64,000 nt of DNA from Lysinibacillus boronitolerans JCM 21713 = 10a = NBRC 103108 (GCF_000772935.1 NZ_JPVR01000063.1:28043-92042); one strand, 5' to 3'; numbered from the stretch's first letter, positions 14,330 to 23,804 are shown. The notes: a model not told the origin generated them from the letters alone. Made by a program: numbers and translations.

Positions 14330-14773
14330 ATGTTAACAGCAGAACAAATTCAAGCAATTTTACCACACCGCTATCCTTTTCTATTCGTAGATCGCATCAT
14401 TGAATTAGAAGAAGGGAAACGTGCAGTAGGATTAAAAAACGTTTCAATCAACGAAGATTTTTTTAATGGGCACTTCCCAGGTTATCCAGTTATGCCAGGT
14501 GTGTTAATTGTGGAAGCTTTAGCTCAAGTAGGTGGAGTGGCTTTATTAAATGCAGAAGAATTTAAGGGCCGTTTAGCATTTTTAACGGGTGTTGATAATT
14601 GTCGTTTCAAGCGTCAAGTCGTACCAGGCGACCAACTTAAATTGGAAGTGGAGTTTGTAAAACTTCGTGGCGCAATGGGTAAAGGTCATGGTGTAGCAAC
14701 TGTAGATGGAGAACTTGTATGTGAGGCCGATATTCTATTTGCAATTGGGCCTGAACAGCCTAAACAAGCTTAA
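14330..14773 (+). CDS. fabZ: 3-hydroxyacyl-ACP dehydratase FabZ
   Basis: Product of 147 residues. It dehydrates 3-hydroxyacyl-ACP to trans-2-enoyl-ACP in fatty-acid elongation. The hot-dog fold signature [20 protein letters not shown] holds catalytic His48 and Glu62; [13 protein letters not shown] is also typical. Ribosome binding site GAGGGGG. It follows the flhOP group as in B. subtilis. Confidence 0.97.
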   Translation: MLTAEQIQAILPHRYPFLFVDRIIELEEGKRAVGLKNVSINEDFFNGHFPGYPVMPGVLIVEALAQVGGVALLNAEEFKGRLAFLTGVDNCRFKRQVVPGDQLKLEVEFVKLRGAMGKGHGVATVDGELVCEADILFAIGPEQPKQA

Positions 14774-14920
14774 TTTGCATTTGTAGACCAAAAGATATAA
14801 AATAGATAAAGTCAAGTCAAAAATAGATTAGTAGGTTCTTAAATTGCGATGGTAAATAAGCGATTGTGAATTGAAATAGATGTAATTTTTAGGTTTTACA
14901 AACGTAGGAGGATTATTAAG

Positions 14921-15304
14921 ATGTATAAGGAATTGTCTTCAGGTATTAAAATTAGCATTACTCGTTCGATTTCAACATCTTTTGAAGCATACTTAGCAAG
15001 TATTGGTTGGGATGAAGAGCGCTTTTCCATGGAAGACTTCATTGCAAGCTGGCAGACTTATTTTCAGGAGAATGCCGCATGGATCGAAAAAATCCCTGCC
15101 GATACATTGATGAGCGCACAGTTTCATGAAGAAATGGCACAAAAAATCGATGAGGTTATTGCCAAAATTTTAAATGAAGAACCAACAGCGCAGCAAATCG
15201 AAACAATCGAAGCATTGCAAAAAGAGCTAGGCACAAACTATAGCTACGACTGTAAAGCAGAGGCAGCATATATTGAACAGTTATTAAAAGAAAAACAAAA
15301 ATAG
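14921..15304 (+). CDS. hypothetical protein
   Basis: Product of 127 residues, acidic and mostly helical by composition, with no signal peptide or membrane segment. I recognise no family. A good ribosome binding site (GTAGGAGG) precedes ATG 14921. A 148-bp gap without visible structure separates it from fabZ. The stop lies just upstream of the long hairpin of the next gene, so it may share a transcript with it. Confidence 0.65.
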   Translation: MYKELSSGIKISITRSISTSFEAYLASIGWDEERFSMEDFIASWQTYFQENAAWIEKIPADTLMSAQFHEEMAQKIDEVIAKILNEEPTAQQIETIEALQKELGTNYSYDCKAEAAYIEQLLKEKQK

Positions 15305-15327
15305 TTTGTACAAAAATCGGATAGTTC

Positions 15328-15410
15328 CCTCCTTTCTCGGGCAATCTATGTAGGATCACAAATACAGCAAATGTATTTGATGACATAGTACCCAAGAAAG
15401 GAGGTTTTTT
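15328..15410 (+). promoter_or_regulatory. long leader hairpin hiding the downstream SD; terminator-like
   Basis: CCTCCTTTCTCGGG (15328-15341) pairs with CCCAAGAAAGGAGG (15391-15404) with one mismatch. CTATGT (15346-15351) pairs with ACATAG (15383-15388), and AAATAC with GTATTT at the tip. The right arm contains the AAGGAGG Shine-Dalgarno of the lipoprotein gene and is followed by TTTTTT. So the same element could end upstream transcription and block translation of the next gene. Confidence 0.75.
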
Positions 15411-15413
15411 ACT

Positions 15414-15839
15414 ATGTGGAAAATGTCATTTTTAACCATTATTCTTGCCACTGCATTCCTTGGAGGTTGTAACTGGGGAAATAATGCAGTAGAAGATCAC
15501 CCTGTTCGAGAAGCCGAGAATGACGTACGTCGTGGTGTTGACAACGTCGAGGATGCATTAGATCCGAATAGACGAGATAATGCATACGATCGCAATAATG
15601 TAAATGGGAATGGTGTTGATCGAGGTACTGTAAACGATAATACAACATTACCTGAAGCAACAACACCTGGTTCTAATGCTGATATCAACAGCACAAACGG
15701 CTATGACAACACACCAAATGCAAACGGTGTAAACGGTGTTGAACGTAATGACAACATAAACAGCAATAACAATAATAATGTTGTCGACGATAAAGTTAAC
15801 AACACTGAAAAGTACCGTGATGGTATGAACAACCGATAA
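15414..15839 (+). CDS. Asn/Asp-rich lipoprotein
   Basis: Product of 141 residues with a lipoprotein signal: a short hydrophobic stretch and lipobox LGGC (Cys at about 19). The mature part is low-complexity, very rich in Asn, Asp, Gly and Val (runs such as NINSNNNNNVVDD), and so probably disordered. No catalytic motif is visible. The ribosome binding site is AAAGGAGG within a large hairpin. It resembles small cell-envelope lipoproteins of unknown role; function not assigned. Confidence 0.8.
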   Translation: MWKMSFLTIILATAFLGGCNWGNNAVEDHPVREAENDVRRGVDNVEDALDPNRRDNAYDRNNVNGNGVDRGTVNDNTTLPEATTPGSNADINSTNGYDNTPNANGVNGVERNDNINSNNNNNVVDDKVNNTEKYRDGMNNR

Positions 15840-15843
15840 CATA

Positions 15844-15880
15844 AAAAAGAGTGTTTCCTTTATGGAAAACACTCTTTTTC
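15844..15880 (+). terminator. terminator after lipoprotein gene
   Basis: Stem AGAGTGTTTCC/GGAAAACACTCT with a short loop and TTTTT tail. The A-rich left flank lets it act in both directions. Confidence 0.9.
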
Positions 15881-15900
15881 AATTTAGAGGGAAGCGAAGC

Positions 15901-16236
15901 GAATATCCGCGGAAGGAGAGCGAATACCCGCGGAAGGAGAGTGAATACCTGCGGAAGGAGAGAGAATACCCGCGGAAGGAGAGAGAATACCCGCGGAAAC
16001 AGAGAGAATACCCGCGGGAGGAGAGAGAATACCCGCGGGAGGAGAGAGAATACCCGCGGGAGGAGAGAGAATACCCGCGGAAAGAGAGTGAATACCCGCG
16101 GAAGGAGAGTGAATACCCGCGGAAGGAGAGTGAATACCCGCGGAAGGAGAGCGAATACCCGCGGGAGGAGAGAGAATACCCGCGGAAGGAGAGAGAATAC
16201 CCGCGGGAGGAGTGCGAATACCTGCGAAGCTAAGCA
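15901..16236. repeat. 21-bp tandem repeat (minisatellite), 15 full units
   Basis: Fifteen head-to-tail 21-bp units of the form GAATACCCGCGGRRGGAGAGN plus a degenerate sixteenth. Most units hold the palindrome CCGCGG. Variation is confined to a few positions (AAG/GAG/AAA/AAC after the palindrome and the last base). Because 21 is a multiple of three, long open frames run through on both strands, but none has a ribosome binding site. The array lies between two convergent genes. Confidence 0.95.
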
Positions 16237-16245
16237 AAACCTCCA

Positions 16246-17217
16246 TCAAAAATAATTTTTCATATGTTCCAATAAATTTTCTGGTAAATGGTAAACACGA
16301 TTCTTATAGGTACCGGTATATGGAAACTGAAACTTCCGTAGCAATCGAGTAGCTGCATCGTTAGAACTAATTCTAAAAAACGTTCGTAACTGTTTATTGG
16401 TAATAGAATGACTAATCAATAACCGATAATCAAGCATAGCCTCTGCGAAAATTTCTATACTCCTATAATGACAAAACGAACATTTCCAAATGCCGCGATG
16501 GAAATACATATTATTTTGATAGGCGCATTTTGGACAAAGAACACCGTGTCGAAATCGTGATGGGGCAATCGATGTATGAATTTGAGGAAGCATCTGTTTA
16601 GAAAGTAGCACGTGCACTAATTTGGTTAAATGATTATCCGTCATTAATTTTTTAGGGTGCTTTTTAAAAAGCGACTGAAGATACTTATGAAGGCCGGACG
16701 CATGAAAAATGGGGAGAGTACCAGTTGGATTGACAATGATTGTTGAAGGATTTGCTATAACAACAGCCCCTTCAACAGGAAGGGAATAACTTGCAATAAG
16801 ATTTTTAAGAAATCGTATATGACGCTCTGTTTGAATAAGAGCATTTGGAAATCCCTCAACAGTACCATCAACCCTTGTGCGTATGCATTGATGTGTGTGT
16901 TGATCAAATTCAAGACGACCATGTATGTTTTTGATTTCTACAACCAACATAAATTGAGGACAAATAAAAAGCGTATCAATCTGATGCAGATGTTGAGCAG
17001 TGTTCTTAAGACATAAATTATGTAAGACAAAAAAGGTATTTGGGTATATAAATTCATGCCATATGCGATCAACTTTTTGTTCGCCAGCAAACCCTGCAGC
17101 TAGTCGACGATACTGCTCTTGATAATAATGAAATTCTACATCATCCTTTAAAAGGCGCCTCATCAAAGCCTCAAGCCATAATAATTGTAAAGGCTTCTCC
17201 CTCATAGTAATCACCAA
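16246..17217 (-). CDS. NERD domain protein with C-terminal zinc ribbon
   Basis: Product of 323 residues. The N-terminal NERD (nuclease-related) domain spans about 45-165; the run QIDTLFICPQFMLVVEIKN is the diagnostic core. A CPKC...CSFC zinc-ribbon-like pair lies around 215-245, followed by a basic helical tail. NERD proteins are predicted nucleases of unknown role. The start is ambiguous: TTG 17217 or GTG 17214 after AAGGAGGG, or ATG 17205. The 3' end abuts the minisatellite. Confidence 0.8.
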   Translation of the reverse strand: MVITMREKPLQLLWLEALMRRLLKDDVEFHYYQEQYRRLAAGFAGEQKVDRIWHEFIYPNTFFVLHNLCLKNTAQHLHQIDTLFICPQFMLVVEIKNIHGRLEFDQHTHQCIRTRVDGTVEGFPNALIQTERHIRFLKNLIASYSLPVEGAVVIANPSTIIVNPTGTLPIFHASGLHKYLQSLFKKHPKKLMTDNHLTKLVHVLLSKQMLPQIHTSIAPSRFRHGVLCPKCAYQNNMYFHRGIWKCSFCHYRSIEIFAEAMLDYRLLISHSITNKQLRTFFRISSNDAATRLLRKFQFPYTGTYKNRVYHLPENLLEHMKNYF

Positions 17218-17270
17218 ATAGTACCCTCCTTTTTTAAATTGTATTGTACAAAAAAATTACTGCTTGTCCA

Positions 17271-17300
17271 ATAAAAAAACGATGCAAAAATTCGCATCGT
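17271..17300 (-). terminator. terminator of ywpF (minus strand)
   Basis: Inverted repeat ACGATGC/GCATCGT (17279-17285 and 17294-17300). Read on the minus strand it is followed by TTTTTTT. It overlaps the last base of the ywpF stop codon. Confidence 0.85.
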
Positions 17301-17725
17301 CAGTCATTTTTTAATTTTGGTCGCTTTTTCATATCTTGCGTAAAGCGATCCAATAAATTCTCTAGAGAGACGCCCTCAGCAAGTAGCTCTGAAAGTAATT
17401 GTTCTGCATATTTTGAGCGTTTAATTTTAAGAGTACCTTTTAATAGTACTGAAACATGATCACCGATTTCTTCAACAGTATGTACGATCACCTGAAAAGG
17501 AGCAGGTTCATTATCTGGAAATGAAATAACTGCACGTACATTGAAGACTGTAGCATTCGCTAAGAGCTCATCAAAGGTTGAGCGATATTGTTTTTCCATA
17601 AACAATTCAAGTACCCAAGATTGATGGCTATTTTCCTGATTAATAATGATGCCATCGATTAAAGGGAATGGTTGCACGCCATCTTCTGTGACAAGGTCAA
17701 AGGAAAGCATTTTAAAGGTTTTCAA
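17300..17725 (-). CDS. ywpF: YwpF-like protein
   Basis: Product of 141 residues from TTG 17725, which has AGGAGG ten bases upstream. An upstream ATG (17848) would add 41 unlikely residues without a ribosome binding site. The N-terminus MKTFKMLSFDLVTEDGVQPFPLIDGIIIN fits the YwpF family, found beside ssbB in B. subtilis, and ssbB is the divergent neighbour here. Function unknown; the family call is from memory of sequence pattern and synteny. Confidence 0.75.
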   Translation of the reverse strand: MKTFKMLSFDLVTEDGVQPFPLIDGIIINQENSHQSWVLELFMEKQYRSTFDELLANATVFNVRAVISFPDNEPAPFQVIVHTVEEIGDHVSVLLKGTLKIKRSKYAEQLLSELLAEGVSLENLLDRFTQDMKKRPKLKND

Positions 17726-18022
17726 TATGTATATTCCTCCTAAGTCTGTCATTCTTTTAGTATAACACATGAGGTAGCAGTTGTTTGTGATGCGCACCTG
17801 TGACGATTTTTCAAAAACTGCGAAATTGCAGATTTCATGAAATAGCATTTGCCATTACAGCCTAAAGCATTCAGTTAAAAAATTAATAAAAAATAGAAAA
17901 TTAAAATTGCTAATTTACCCAATTTATGCTCAATAACTGAAGGAAATTAACAATATTGATTTTTGCGAATGCTGGAATCATTTTGTAAGATGAGAGCAAT
18001 CAAAAACAAAGGAGGTGAACGA

Positions 18023-18421
18023 ATGAATCAAGTCGGATTGGTTGGAAGGTTTACAAAAGACCCAGTGTTACGTTACTTATCTGGAAATCGTGTGCAGACT
18101 CATTTCTCACTAGCCATTAATCGTAATTTTAAAAACAATCAAGGGGAAGTAGATACAGATTTTGTTTTCTGTACAGCTTGGGGAAGGCTTGCAGAGAATA
18201 TCGTTAAATATTGCGGTAAAGGTTCGTTAATCGGTGCCAATGGCCGTATTCAAACAAGGTCATTTGTAAATGAAGAAAGCACAAAGATTTTTATGACAGA
18301 GGTAGTGGTTGAGGATGTTAGATTTTATCAACTTAAACAAAGAGATAGTGACGAAGCAGTTACTGTACCGTCACAGCCACCGAATGAACAAGAGCACTTA
18401 AAGGATTTTGTATTACCTTAG
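18023..18421 (+). CDS. ssbB: single-stranded DNA-binding protein SsbB
   Basis: Product of 132 residues. The OB fold is complete: N-terminal VGLVGRFTKDPVLRYLSGNRV, then CTAWGRLAENIVKYCGKGSLIGANGRIQTRS. The acidic SSB tail typical of essential SsbA (DDDLPF) is absent and the end is DFVLP. This suggests the SsbB (YwpH) paralogue active in natural transformation. The start is ATG 18023 after AAAGGAGGTGA; a 20-residue upstream extension is rejected. Confidence 0.9.
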   Translation: MNQVGLVGRFTKDPVLRYLSGNRVQTHFSLAINRNFKNNQGEVDTDFVFCTAWGRLAENIVKYCGKGSLIGANGRIQTRSFVNEESTKIFMTEVVVEDVRFYQLKQRDSDEAVTVPSQPPNEQEHLKDFVLP

Positions 18422-18623
18422 CAAGAAAGTTTACATACGGGGCAAGAGAATATTCATTGTCTGATCCGCCATTCTCCTTATAATTCTTGCACCGTAACGA
18501 CAGAAAGGAATGTGATGTGTACCCCTAATAATAAACATTGCTGAAGACCGCACAGCAATGGGATTTTCAACACAACTAAATATGAATGATGAAGTAAGTA
18601 GGGAAAAGAAGTAGCAAGTTCCA

Positions 18624-18656
18624 CTAAAAGAGCGCCAAGAATTTGCTCTTGGCGCA
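18624..18656 (-). terminator. terminator of SNF2/SWIM operon (minus strand)
   Basis: Inverted repeat GCGCCAAGA/TCTTGGCGC (18632-18640 and 18647-18655), followed on the minus strand by CTCTTTT. It lies 10 bases after the SNF2 stop. The rest of the 18422-18665 gap shows nothing I can name. Confidence 0.88.
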
Positions 18657-18665
18657 TCTTCATTA

Positions 18666-21431
18666 TTATATATCTAATGTTATTAAATCGCGGAGTTCTT
18701 GATCTTCTAACTCGGTCAACCATTGGCTTGACTGAATAAGCTCTTCGGATAATGCAGATTTCTGCACCAGCATCTTATCAATTTTTTCCTCGATCGTGCC
18801 AATTGTCACAAATTTATGGACCTGCACAAATTGTGTCTGTCCGATGCGATAAGCACGATCTGTTGCTTGATTTTCAACAGCAGGATTCCACCAGCGATCT
18901 GCATGTAAAACATGATTGGCTGCTGTTAGATTAAGTCCTGTTCCACCAGCTTTCAAAGAAAGGATAAATATAGGGAAATCTCCTGCCTGGAAAGCCTCTA
19001 CTAAGCGGTCTCGCTGCTGCTTAGGCATAGCACCAGTTAAAAACGGTGCATCTACATTATATAATTCACTAAAGCAATGCTGTAGTAATTGTCCCATTCC
19101 AATATATTGTGTAAAGATGAGACATTGCTCTCCATTGTCCACAATCTCTGCTGCCATTTGTACAATGCGCTCTAGCTTAGCTGAACGTGCAAGCATTGTT
19201 TTGGCATCCTCGAAAGGTTCCTTTAAATATAAGGCAGGATGATTACATAGTTGCTTTAATTTACTGAGCATCTTTAAGACGCGCCCCTTTTTTTGAAAGC
19301 CTGTTAACTGCTCTAGCTGATCAAGCGTCTCTAAAATATAGCCCTCATAGAGTGAAGCCTGCTCTGTTGTTAATGGACAATATTCATTCGATTCTAGCTT
19401 ATCTGGTAAGTTAAGCTGTAAATGTGGGTCACGCTTTGTACGACGTAACAAGAACGGCTGAATTTTTGCTCGAAGCTTCTGTTTATGCGACTCTGATTCG
19501 TCCCGTTCAATAGGCAAAATAAATTCTTCATTGAAGCGGCCAAAGCTACCTAGATAGCCCTTATGAATAAAATCAAAAATAGCCCATAACTCAGATAAAC
19601 GATTTTCTACAGGTGTCCCAGTGAGAGCAATGTGATGGTCACCTAGCAATTTACGAATGGCTTTTGATTGTAATGTTTGCATATTTTTTATATTTTGAGC
19701 CTCATCAAGTACAACTGCTGCCCAATCGATATTCTGTAAAAATTCAGTATCCTGTGACACAGTACCATAGGTTGATAAAATGACATGTGGTCTTTCTGCT
19801 GTCACTAGCTGTTTAAACTCTTCATCCTTTGCTCGATTTGTTTGATAATGTGTATGCACAATTAGAGACGGGGCAAATCGAGCAAGTTCTTTTTGCCAGT
19901 TCCCAAGCACTGAAGTAGGACAAATAATGATGGATGGCTTTGTATAATCAGTTGATGACTCATAAATATGAAGTAAATAGGTAATCAATTGAACCGTTTT
20001 TCCAAGGCCCATATCATCAGCTAGACATGCACCGAAACCTTGTTGGCGCATAAAGACTAACCATTCATAGCCCTCTAATTGATAGGGGCGTAATTCGGTT
20101 TGTAAGGACAATGGAATTGAAACGGCAGGCAAGCCTTTCTTCTCTAGAAGCTGCTCCATGTATGCTTTTAATGATTGTTGTATTTCTAGTGCAAAGACTG
20201 GATCATCTCTCAGTGCATCATCTGCATCCTCTTCCTCAAGAGGGGCAGACAAGTCTTCTGGTAATTCTCTAAATAATAATTCTCGAACAGTCCAACTTTC
20301 ATCTTCTGCCTGCTGCATTAATTCACGCATTTCTTGCATCCAATTGGCATCTACTCGGAACCATTCAGTACCAATACGAATAAATTCACGTTTCTCATCC
20401 ACGAGCTTTTTAAATTGCTCAGCCGAAATCGTTTGTCCGTTCATAGAAAATTGCCATTTAAACGTTAAAATATCATCTAAACCTGCTACCTTCCTTGTAG
20501 AGACATTGCTAGTTGTGACGCGTACTCGAATTTTAGATTGTTTTAAATCCTTTAGCCATGCTGGGAGTACAACATCGAAACCAAGAGCCTGTAATCTAGC
20601 GAGATCCTCACGTAGGAATGAGCGAACTTCTAAATCTTCCAGTGTCACACGAATAAAGATATCACTATTGATCGTATCAGTGGATAGAAGTTCTACAATT
20701 TGTTGTTGTTGCTGCGCAATTTCAGTTGCAAACATTCGCCATTTTGTAGGTAGTGCCTCTTCTATAGGTAAAGATTGTTTACGAATAGCAGGTGTCCAAT
20801 AGTTTTTGGTTGTAGCGGTGCTTAGGACCGTTTCTAATAACCATACATCTGTCTCTTCTTCGGGCTCACTTAACCGTAAAGAAACGGAAACGGCTCCAGC
20901 CTGACGCGCTTGATCTAATGGCCAGCCACCTCGTAGGAAAAAAGGTAGTAACTTTGGTAAATCAGCTAGTATTAGACCAACCTGAGAAAGCTTCTGCTGT
21001 ACAGCTGTTTCCAATAATGCTGAATCTATATGATCAATAGGGAAACTTAATGATAAAAAATCCTCTGCAATCACAGCATGTGACCAAAGGGACGGCTCTT
21101 GCCAGTATTCCTGTAATGCGAATACCTTTTTCAGCCATTCCATACTTTCTTCATTTGCACCAATCCAATTGATGAAAGGGTGCTGGAAGCTTGTTGAAAA
21201 AATATCTAGTAACTCAGCTGTAGAAACCTCAATTGTATAATCAGTCCGATTTGTTAATAATCCATAAACATTTGCCTCATAAGTAAAGAATAGCGAAGAA
21301 ATTAGTGTATCAACATCAATTGTTGCACCATTTGCAGTAAAACCCTGCAACGTAAAATATCCTTCCCGAGCTACTTCAATACGGAGCTGTTGTGTTTTGG
21401 AAAAAGGGGAAGGAGCATTTATTGTCATCAT
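18666..21431 (-). CDS. SNF2-family DEAD/DEAH helicase (YwqA-like)
   Basis: Product of 921 residues. The first ~430 residues are the bacterial SNF2-associated region. A RecA-like N-lobe follows with motif I DDMGLGKTVQ (about residue 470) and motif II DEAQ (about 577). The C-lobe has GGTGLNL (about 833) and DRAYRIGQ. It is an ATP-dependent double-stranded DNA translocase; the B. subtilis homologue YwqA has no firmly known role. It overlaps the upstream SWIM gene by 4 bp (ATGA), so the two are coupled. Confidence 0.93.
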   Translation of the reverse strand: MMTINAPSPFSKTQQLRIEVAREGYFTLQGFTANGATIDVDTLISSLFFTYEANVYGLLTNRTDYTIEVSTAELLDIFSTSFQHPFINWIGANEESMEWLKKVFALQEYWQEPSLWSHAVIAEDFLSLSFPIDHIDSALLETAVQQKLSQVGLILADLPKLLPFFLRGGWPLDQARQAGAVSVSLRLSEPEEETDVWLLETVLSTATTKNYWTPAIRKQSLPIEEALPTKWRMFATEIAQQQQQIVELLSTDTINSDIFIRVTLEDLEVRSFLREDLARLQALGFDVVLPAWLKDLKQSKIRVRVTTSNVSTRKVAGLDDILTFKWQFSMNGQTISAEQFKKLVDEKREFIRIGTEWFRVDANWMQEMRELMQQAEDESWTVRELLFRELPEDLSAPLEEEDADDALRDDPVFALEIQQSLKAYMEQLLEKKGLPAVSIPLSLQTELRPYQLEGYEWLVFMRQQGFGACLADDMGLGKTVQLITYLLHIYESSTDYTKPSIIICPTSVLGNWQKELARFAPSLIVHTHYQTNRAKDEEFKQLVTAERPHVILSTYGTVSQDTEFLQNIDWAAVVLDEAQNIKNMQTLQSKAIRKLLGDHHIALTGTPVENRLSELWAIFDFIHKGYLGSFGRFNEEFILPIERDESESHKQKLRAKIQPFLLRRTKRDPHLQLNLPDKLESNEYCPLTTEQASLYEGYILETLDQLEQLTGFQKKGRVLKMLSKLKQLCNHPALYLKEPFEDAKTMLARSAKLERIVQMAAEIVDNGEQCLIFTQYIGMGQLLQHCFSELYNVDAPFLTGAMPKQQRDRLVEAFQAGDFPIFILSLKAGGTGLNLTAANHVLHADRWWNPAVENQATDRAYRIGQTQFVQVHKFVTIGTIEEKIDKMLVQKSALSEELIQSSQWLTELEDQELRDLITLDI

Positions 21432-23002
21432 ACTAAGTTTCCTTTCTCAATTTCTTCTTGTAACGCACGTAGTCGTTTATATTCTGCACGAATGGTTTGC
21501 ATATATGTTTCAAAATAAGCTGCTTTGCCAGCTCGCTTTGCAGCACTCCGCATACTTTTCCAAATACGCACAGCCTGTTTATAATTTAAGCGTGATTTTT
21601 GAGCAATTTCAGCCATTGCATAGACATGATATAAAGGTAAAACAGTTGCAGGTTCAATCTGCAATACATCCTTTAATCCACACATTTCTAAATAGGATAG
21701 AGAGGATGGGTTTAATTGATGTAGGGCTGCCCATTCCCGATAGCGACCTTTTTTAATTAAAAAACTTGAGAACGGCTGTAGTCCATACACACCAAAGGCA
21801 CTGTATAGCATTGCTTCCTCTTCCTCCGTAAGCTGGATCTCATCAAATAGAAGTTGGAATTGCCTTACGTATTGGGCACGTTGAACGACCGGAACGACCT
21901 CCTGTAGAAATACTTCAGTCAAAGGTAAAATTGCTCGTAAAATGACTGCTAATGAATAGGACTCTCCTGCACGTTGAGCAAAAGTAGCCAGTTCAAACAA
22001 GTCCTGCATTTGTGGTAAATCAATTTGTGCCAAACTTTCAAGCAGCAAATTCTCTTTCTGTAATAGCACATAAAATAATAATTTTAGCGATTGTAGAGAA
22101 ATTTCTGCTGAAGGGTGATCAAGATTATTTATATATGCCAATTCCTTTTCACGTCGAGGCTTCTCATAAAAAAGCACTGCCCATAGCAGCATGTATAGAC
22201 GAAGTCGGTTGGCGAAAAGCCCTTGTCGTTCTAATAAAAATTCTCTTACTAGCTCTTGGATGGCGTCATAAAATGGGTCAGTCGCAAACAGACGTGACCG
22301 ATTAGAAAGCTCTGTGAGAATGCTCTCAAAAGATTGAGTGCTTTGATCGATAAAATATTTCATATAAGATGAATCTAAAGAATGACCAGGTGTTTCATTT
22401 AAATGCCGCCATATCGAATTTAAAATGGCTAGTTCCATATAGAGCTTATAAAGGGGTTGCCATTCACGCTCAAAGGGCATATGCCGACGAAGACGCTCTA
22501 AAGCATCGGTTCTTACAGCGGAAAGCCCATAGCCCTCTAGTATACGCCCAGACGGTAATAATCGTTTCATCACCTCATCCACCATCATCGACCAGCTTTG
22601 CGGGCTGCGTTCATCTGCTAAAGATTTTAACTGAACTGATTTTTGAGCACGCCAAGCACTCGACCAATTTTGAACAGAATCAAAATATTGGTAGAGAGCG
22701 AGTAAAGCACCTACTTGATGTCGGCACCATTTTGCTTGAGGACAGCTACAGTGTAGCTCTTCCTTGGAAAAATCAATTTCAACAGAAGCGGGTCTGACAT
22801 CTTGAACACTTGCATATAATATAGAACTTGCTCCATTAAATCGTTCAAAAACAATGGATTTATTCCTTACTGAAAAGACAGCACGGCGCACTAGTTCCTC
22901 ATCTTCTGTGGAGGAAGGATGTAACCCTTGTTCAGCTTCTTTTAGTTTAGTCAGCACAAATGCTTGATGTTCCTTAGCTAATTGCGATATTGACAATGCC
23001 AT
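21428..23002 (-). CDS. SWIM zinc-finger protein (YwqB-like)
   Basis: Product of 524 residues from ATG 23002, preceded by AAGGAGTGAGG; a longer reading to 23080 is rejected. The SWIM finger C-x-C-x5-C-x-H is Cys85, Cys87, Cys93 and His95. The rest is helical. SWIM proteins are commonly paired with SNF2 helicases, and this gene overlaps one by 4 bp, so a joint DNA-remodelling or repair complex is likely. Confidence 0.9.
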   Translation of the reverse strand: MALSISQLAKEHQAFVLTKLKEAEQGLHPSSTEDEELVRRAVFSVRNKSIVFERFNGASSILYASVQDVRPASVEIDFSKEELHCSCPQAKWCRHQVGALLALYQYFDSVQNWSSAWRAQKSVQLKSLADERSPQSWSMMVDEVMKRLLPSGRILEGYGLSAVRTDALERLRRHMPFEREWQPLYKLYMELAILNSIWRHLNETPGHSLDSSYMKYFIDQSTQSFESILTELSNRSRLFATDPFYDAIQELVREFLLERQGLFANRLRLYMLLWAVLFYEKPRREKELAYINNLDHPSAEISLQSLKLLFYVLLQKENLLLESLAQIDLPQMQDLFELATFAQRAGESYSLAVILRAILPLTEVFLQEVVPVVQRAQYVRQFQLLFDEIQLTEEEEAMLYSAFGVYGLQPFSSFLIKKGRYREWAALHQLNPSSLSYLEMCGLKDVLQIEPATVLPLYHVYAMAEIAQKSRLNYKQAVRIWKSMRSAAKRAGKAAYFETYMQTIRAEYKRLRALQEEIEKGNLV

Positions 23003-23207
23003 AACCTCACTCCTTTCATCATGTATGGCTATAGTTAACATAGTTAATTGTAAAAAAGGAAAAAAAGACTGTCCTTCCATTATACGATTAAAATGCAGTA
23101 ATGATAAGCTGAATGATCAGAAAGAAAAAAATGAGTTAAAGATAGTTAACAAGGCTTTTGATTTGTGTTAAAATCTGAATAATCAGATAACTAGGGAGGG
23201 ATGAAGG

Positions 23208-23684
23208 ATGATGCAAGTTCAATACATGAAGCCGTTTTACACAAAAGTTACTGGAGATAAATTACGTCTCGTATTTGCTTATCAATATTTCTCTATTTTA
23301 AAAGAGAATGAGATTTTCCATTTCATTCCCATAGAAGGTAAAGAGATGATCATCAACATGAAGACACAGCAGATTGAAAATTTATCTGAGGTATTTGTTT
23401 TCCAAAAAGGAAATCGCTTTATTCGATTACCACTTTATCAACTATTGCTTATTACCAATGTACATGAGCATTTAGCACCAATACTTGAAAGCGCTACACC
23501 AAAGCAACAAATTCCGATGGTTTCTACTGTGACAGTTGGCGAAATCGATCAGCTTATCGCAGAGCTAGAGGACAGAAATTGGGATCATTTAATTGATCAA
23601 GCATTACTAGAGAATGATAAAGCACTCTTTTTCGAATTGCTACAGCAAAAGAACCATCAACATGGGGGTTTCAAAATTGAATAG
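23208..23684 (+). CDS. IDEAL-domain protein
   Basis: Product of 158 residues. The C-terminal LIDQALLENDKALFFELLQ (about 127-145) matches the IDEAL domain, a short helical module found in several Bacillus proteins (YpiB and others). The N-terminal ~110 residues are beta-rich and unassigned. The start is ATG 23208 after CTAGGGAGGG. It is divergent from the SWIM/SNF2 operon. Confidence 0.75.
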   Translation: MMQVQYMKPFYTKVTGDKLRLVFAYQYFSILKENEIFHFIPIEGKEMIINMKTQQIENLSEVFVFQKGNRFIRLPLYQLLLITNVHEHLAPILESATPKQQIPMVSTVTVGEIDQLIAELEDRNWDHLIDQALLENDKALFFELLQQKNHQHGGFKIE

Positions 23685-23698
23685 AAGGCATGTCCAGT

Positions 23699-23737
23699 AA
23701 GCACCTACTTTTCATAAATGACAAGCAGGTGCTTTTA
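23699..23737 (+). terminator. terminator after IDEAL-domain gene
   Basis: Stem AAGCACCT/AGGTGCTT with a ~20-base loop and TTTT tail. Confidence 0.75.
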
Positions 23738-23804
23738 TGATGTGGTTGATCAACTATAATATGTTAATAACTCATAAAAAATTAGAAACCATTTCCAAAA
23801 AAGG

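Noticed and set aside
15901..16236. Possible CRISPR array
   Set aside because: Units are contiguous 21-bp copies with no unique spacers and no cas genes nearby; it is a minisatellite.
15851..16255. Open frames of 120-135 codons on both strands across the GC-rich repeat
   Set aside because: They exist only because the repeat period is a multiple of three; no ribosome binding site, and the predicted products are simple repeats of one heptapeptide.
20158..20802. 214-codon plus-strand frame opposite the SNF2 gene, and similar antisense frames elsewhere
   Set aside because: Shadow of a strongly supported gene; no ribosome binding site and no recognisable protein.
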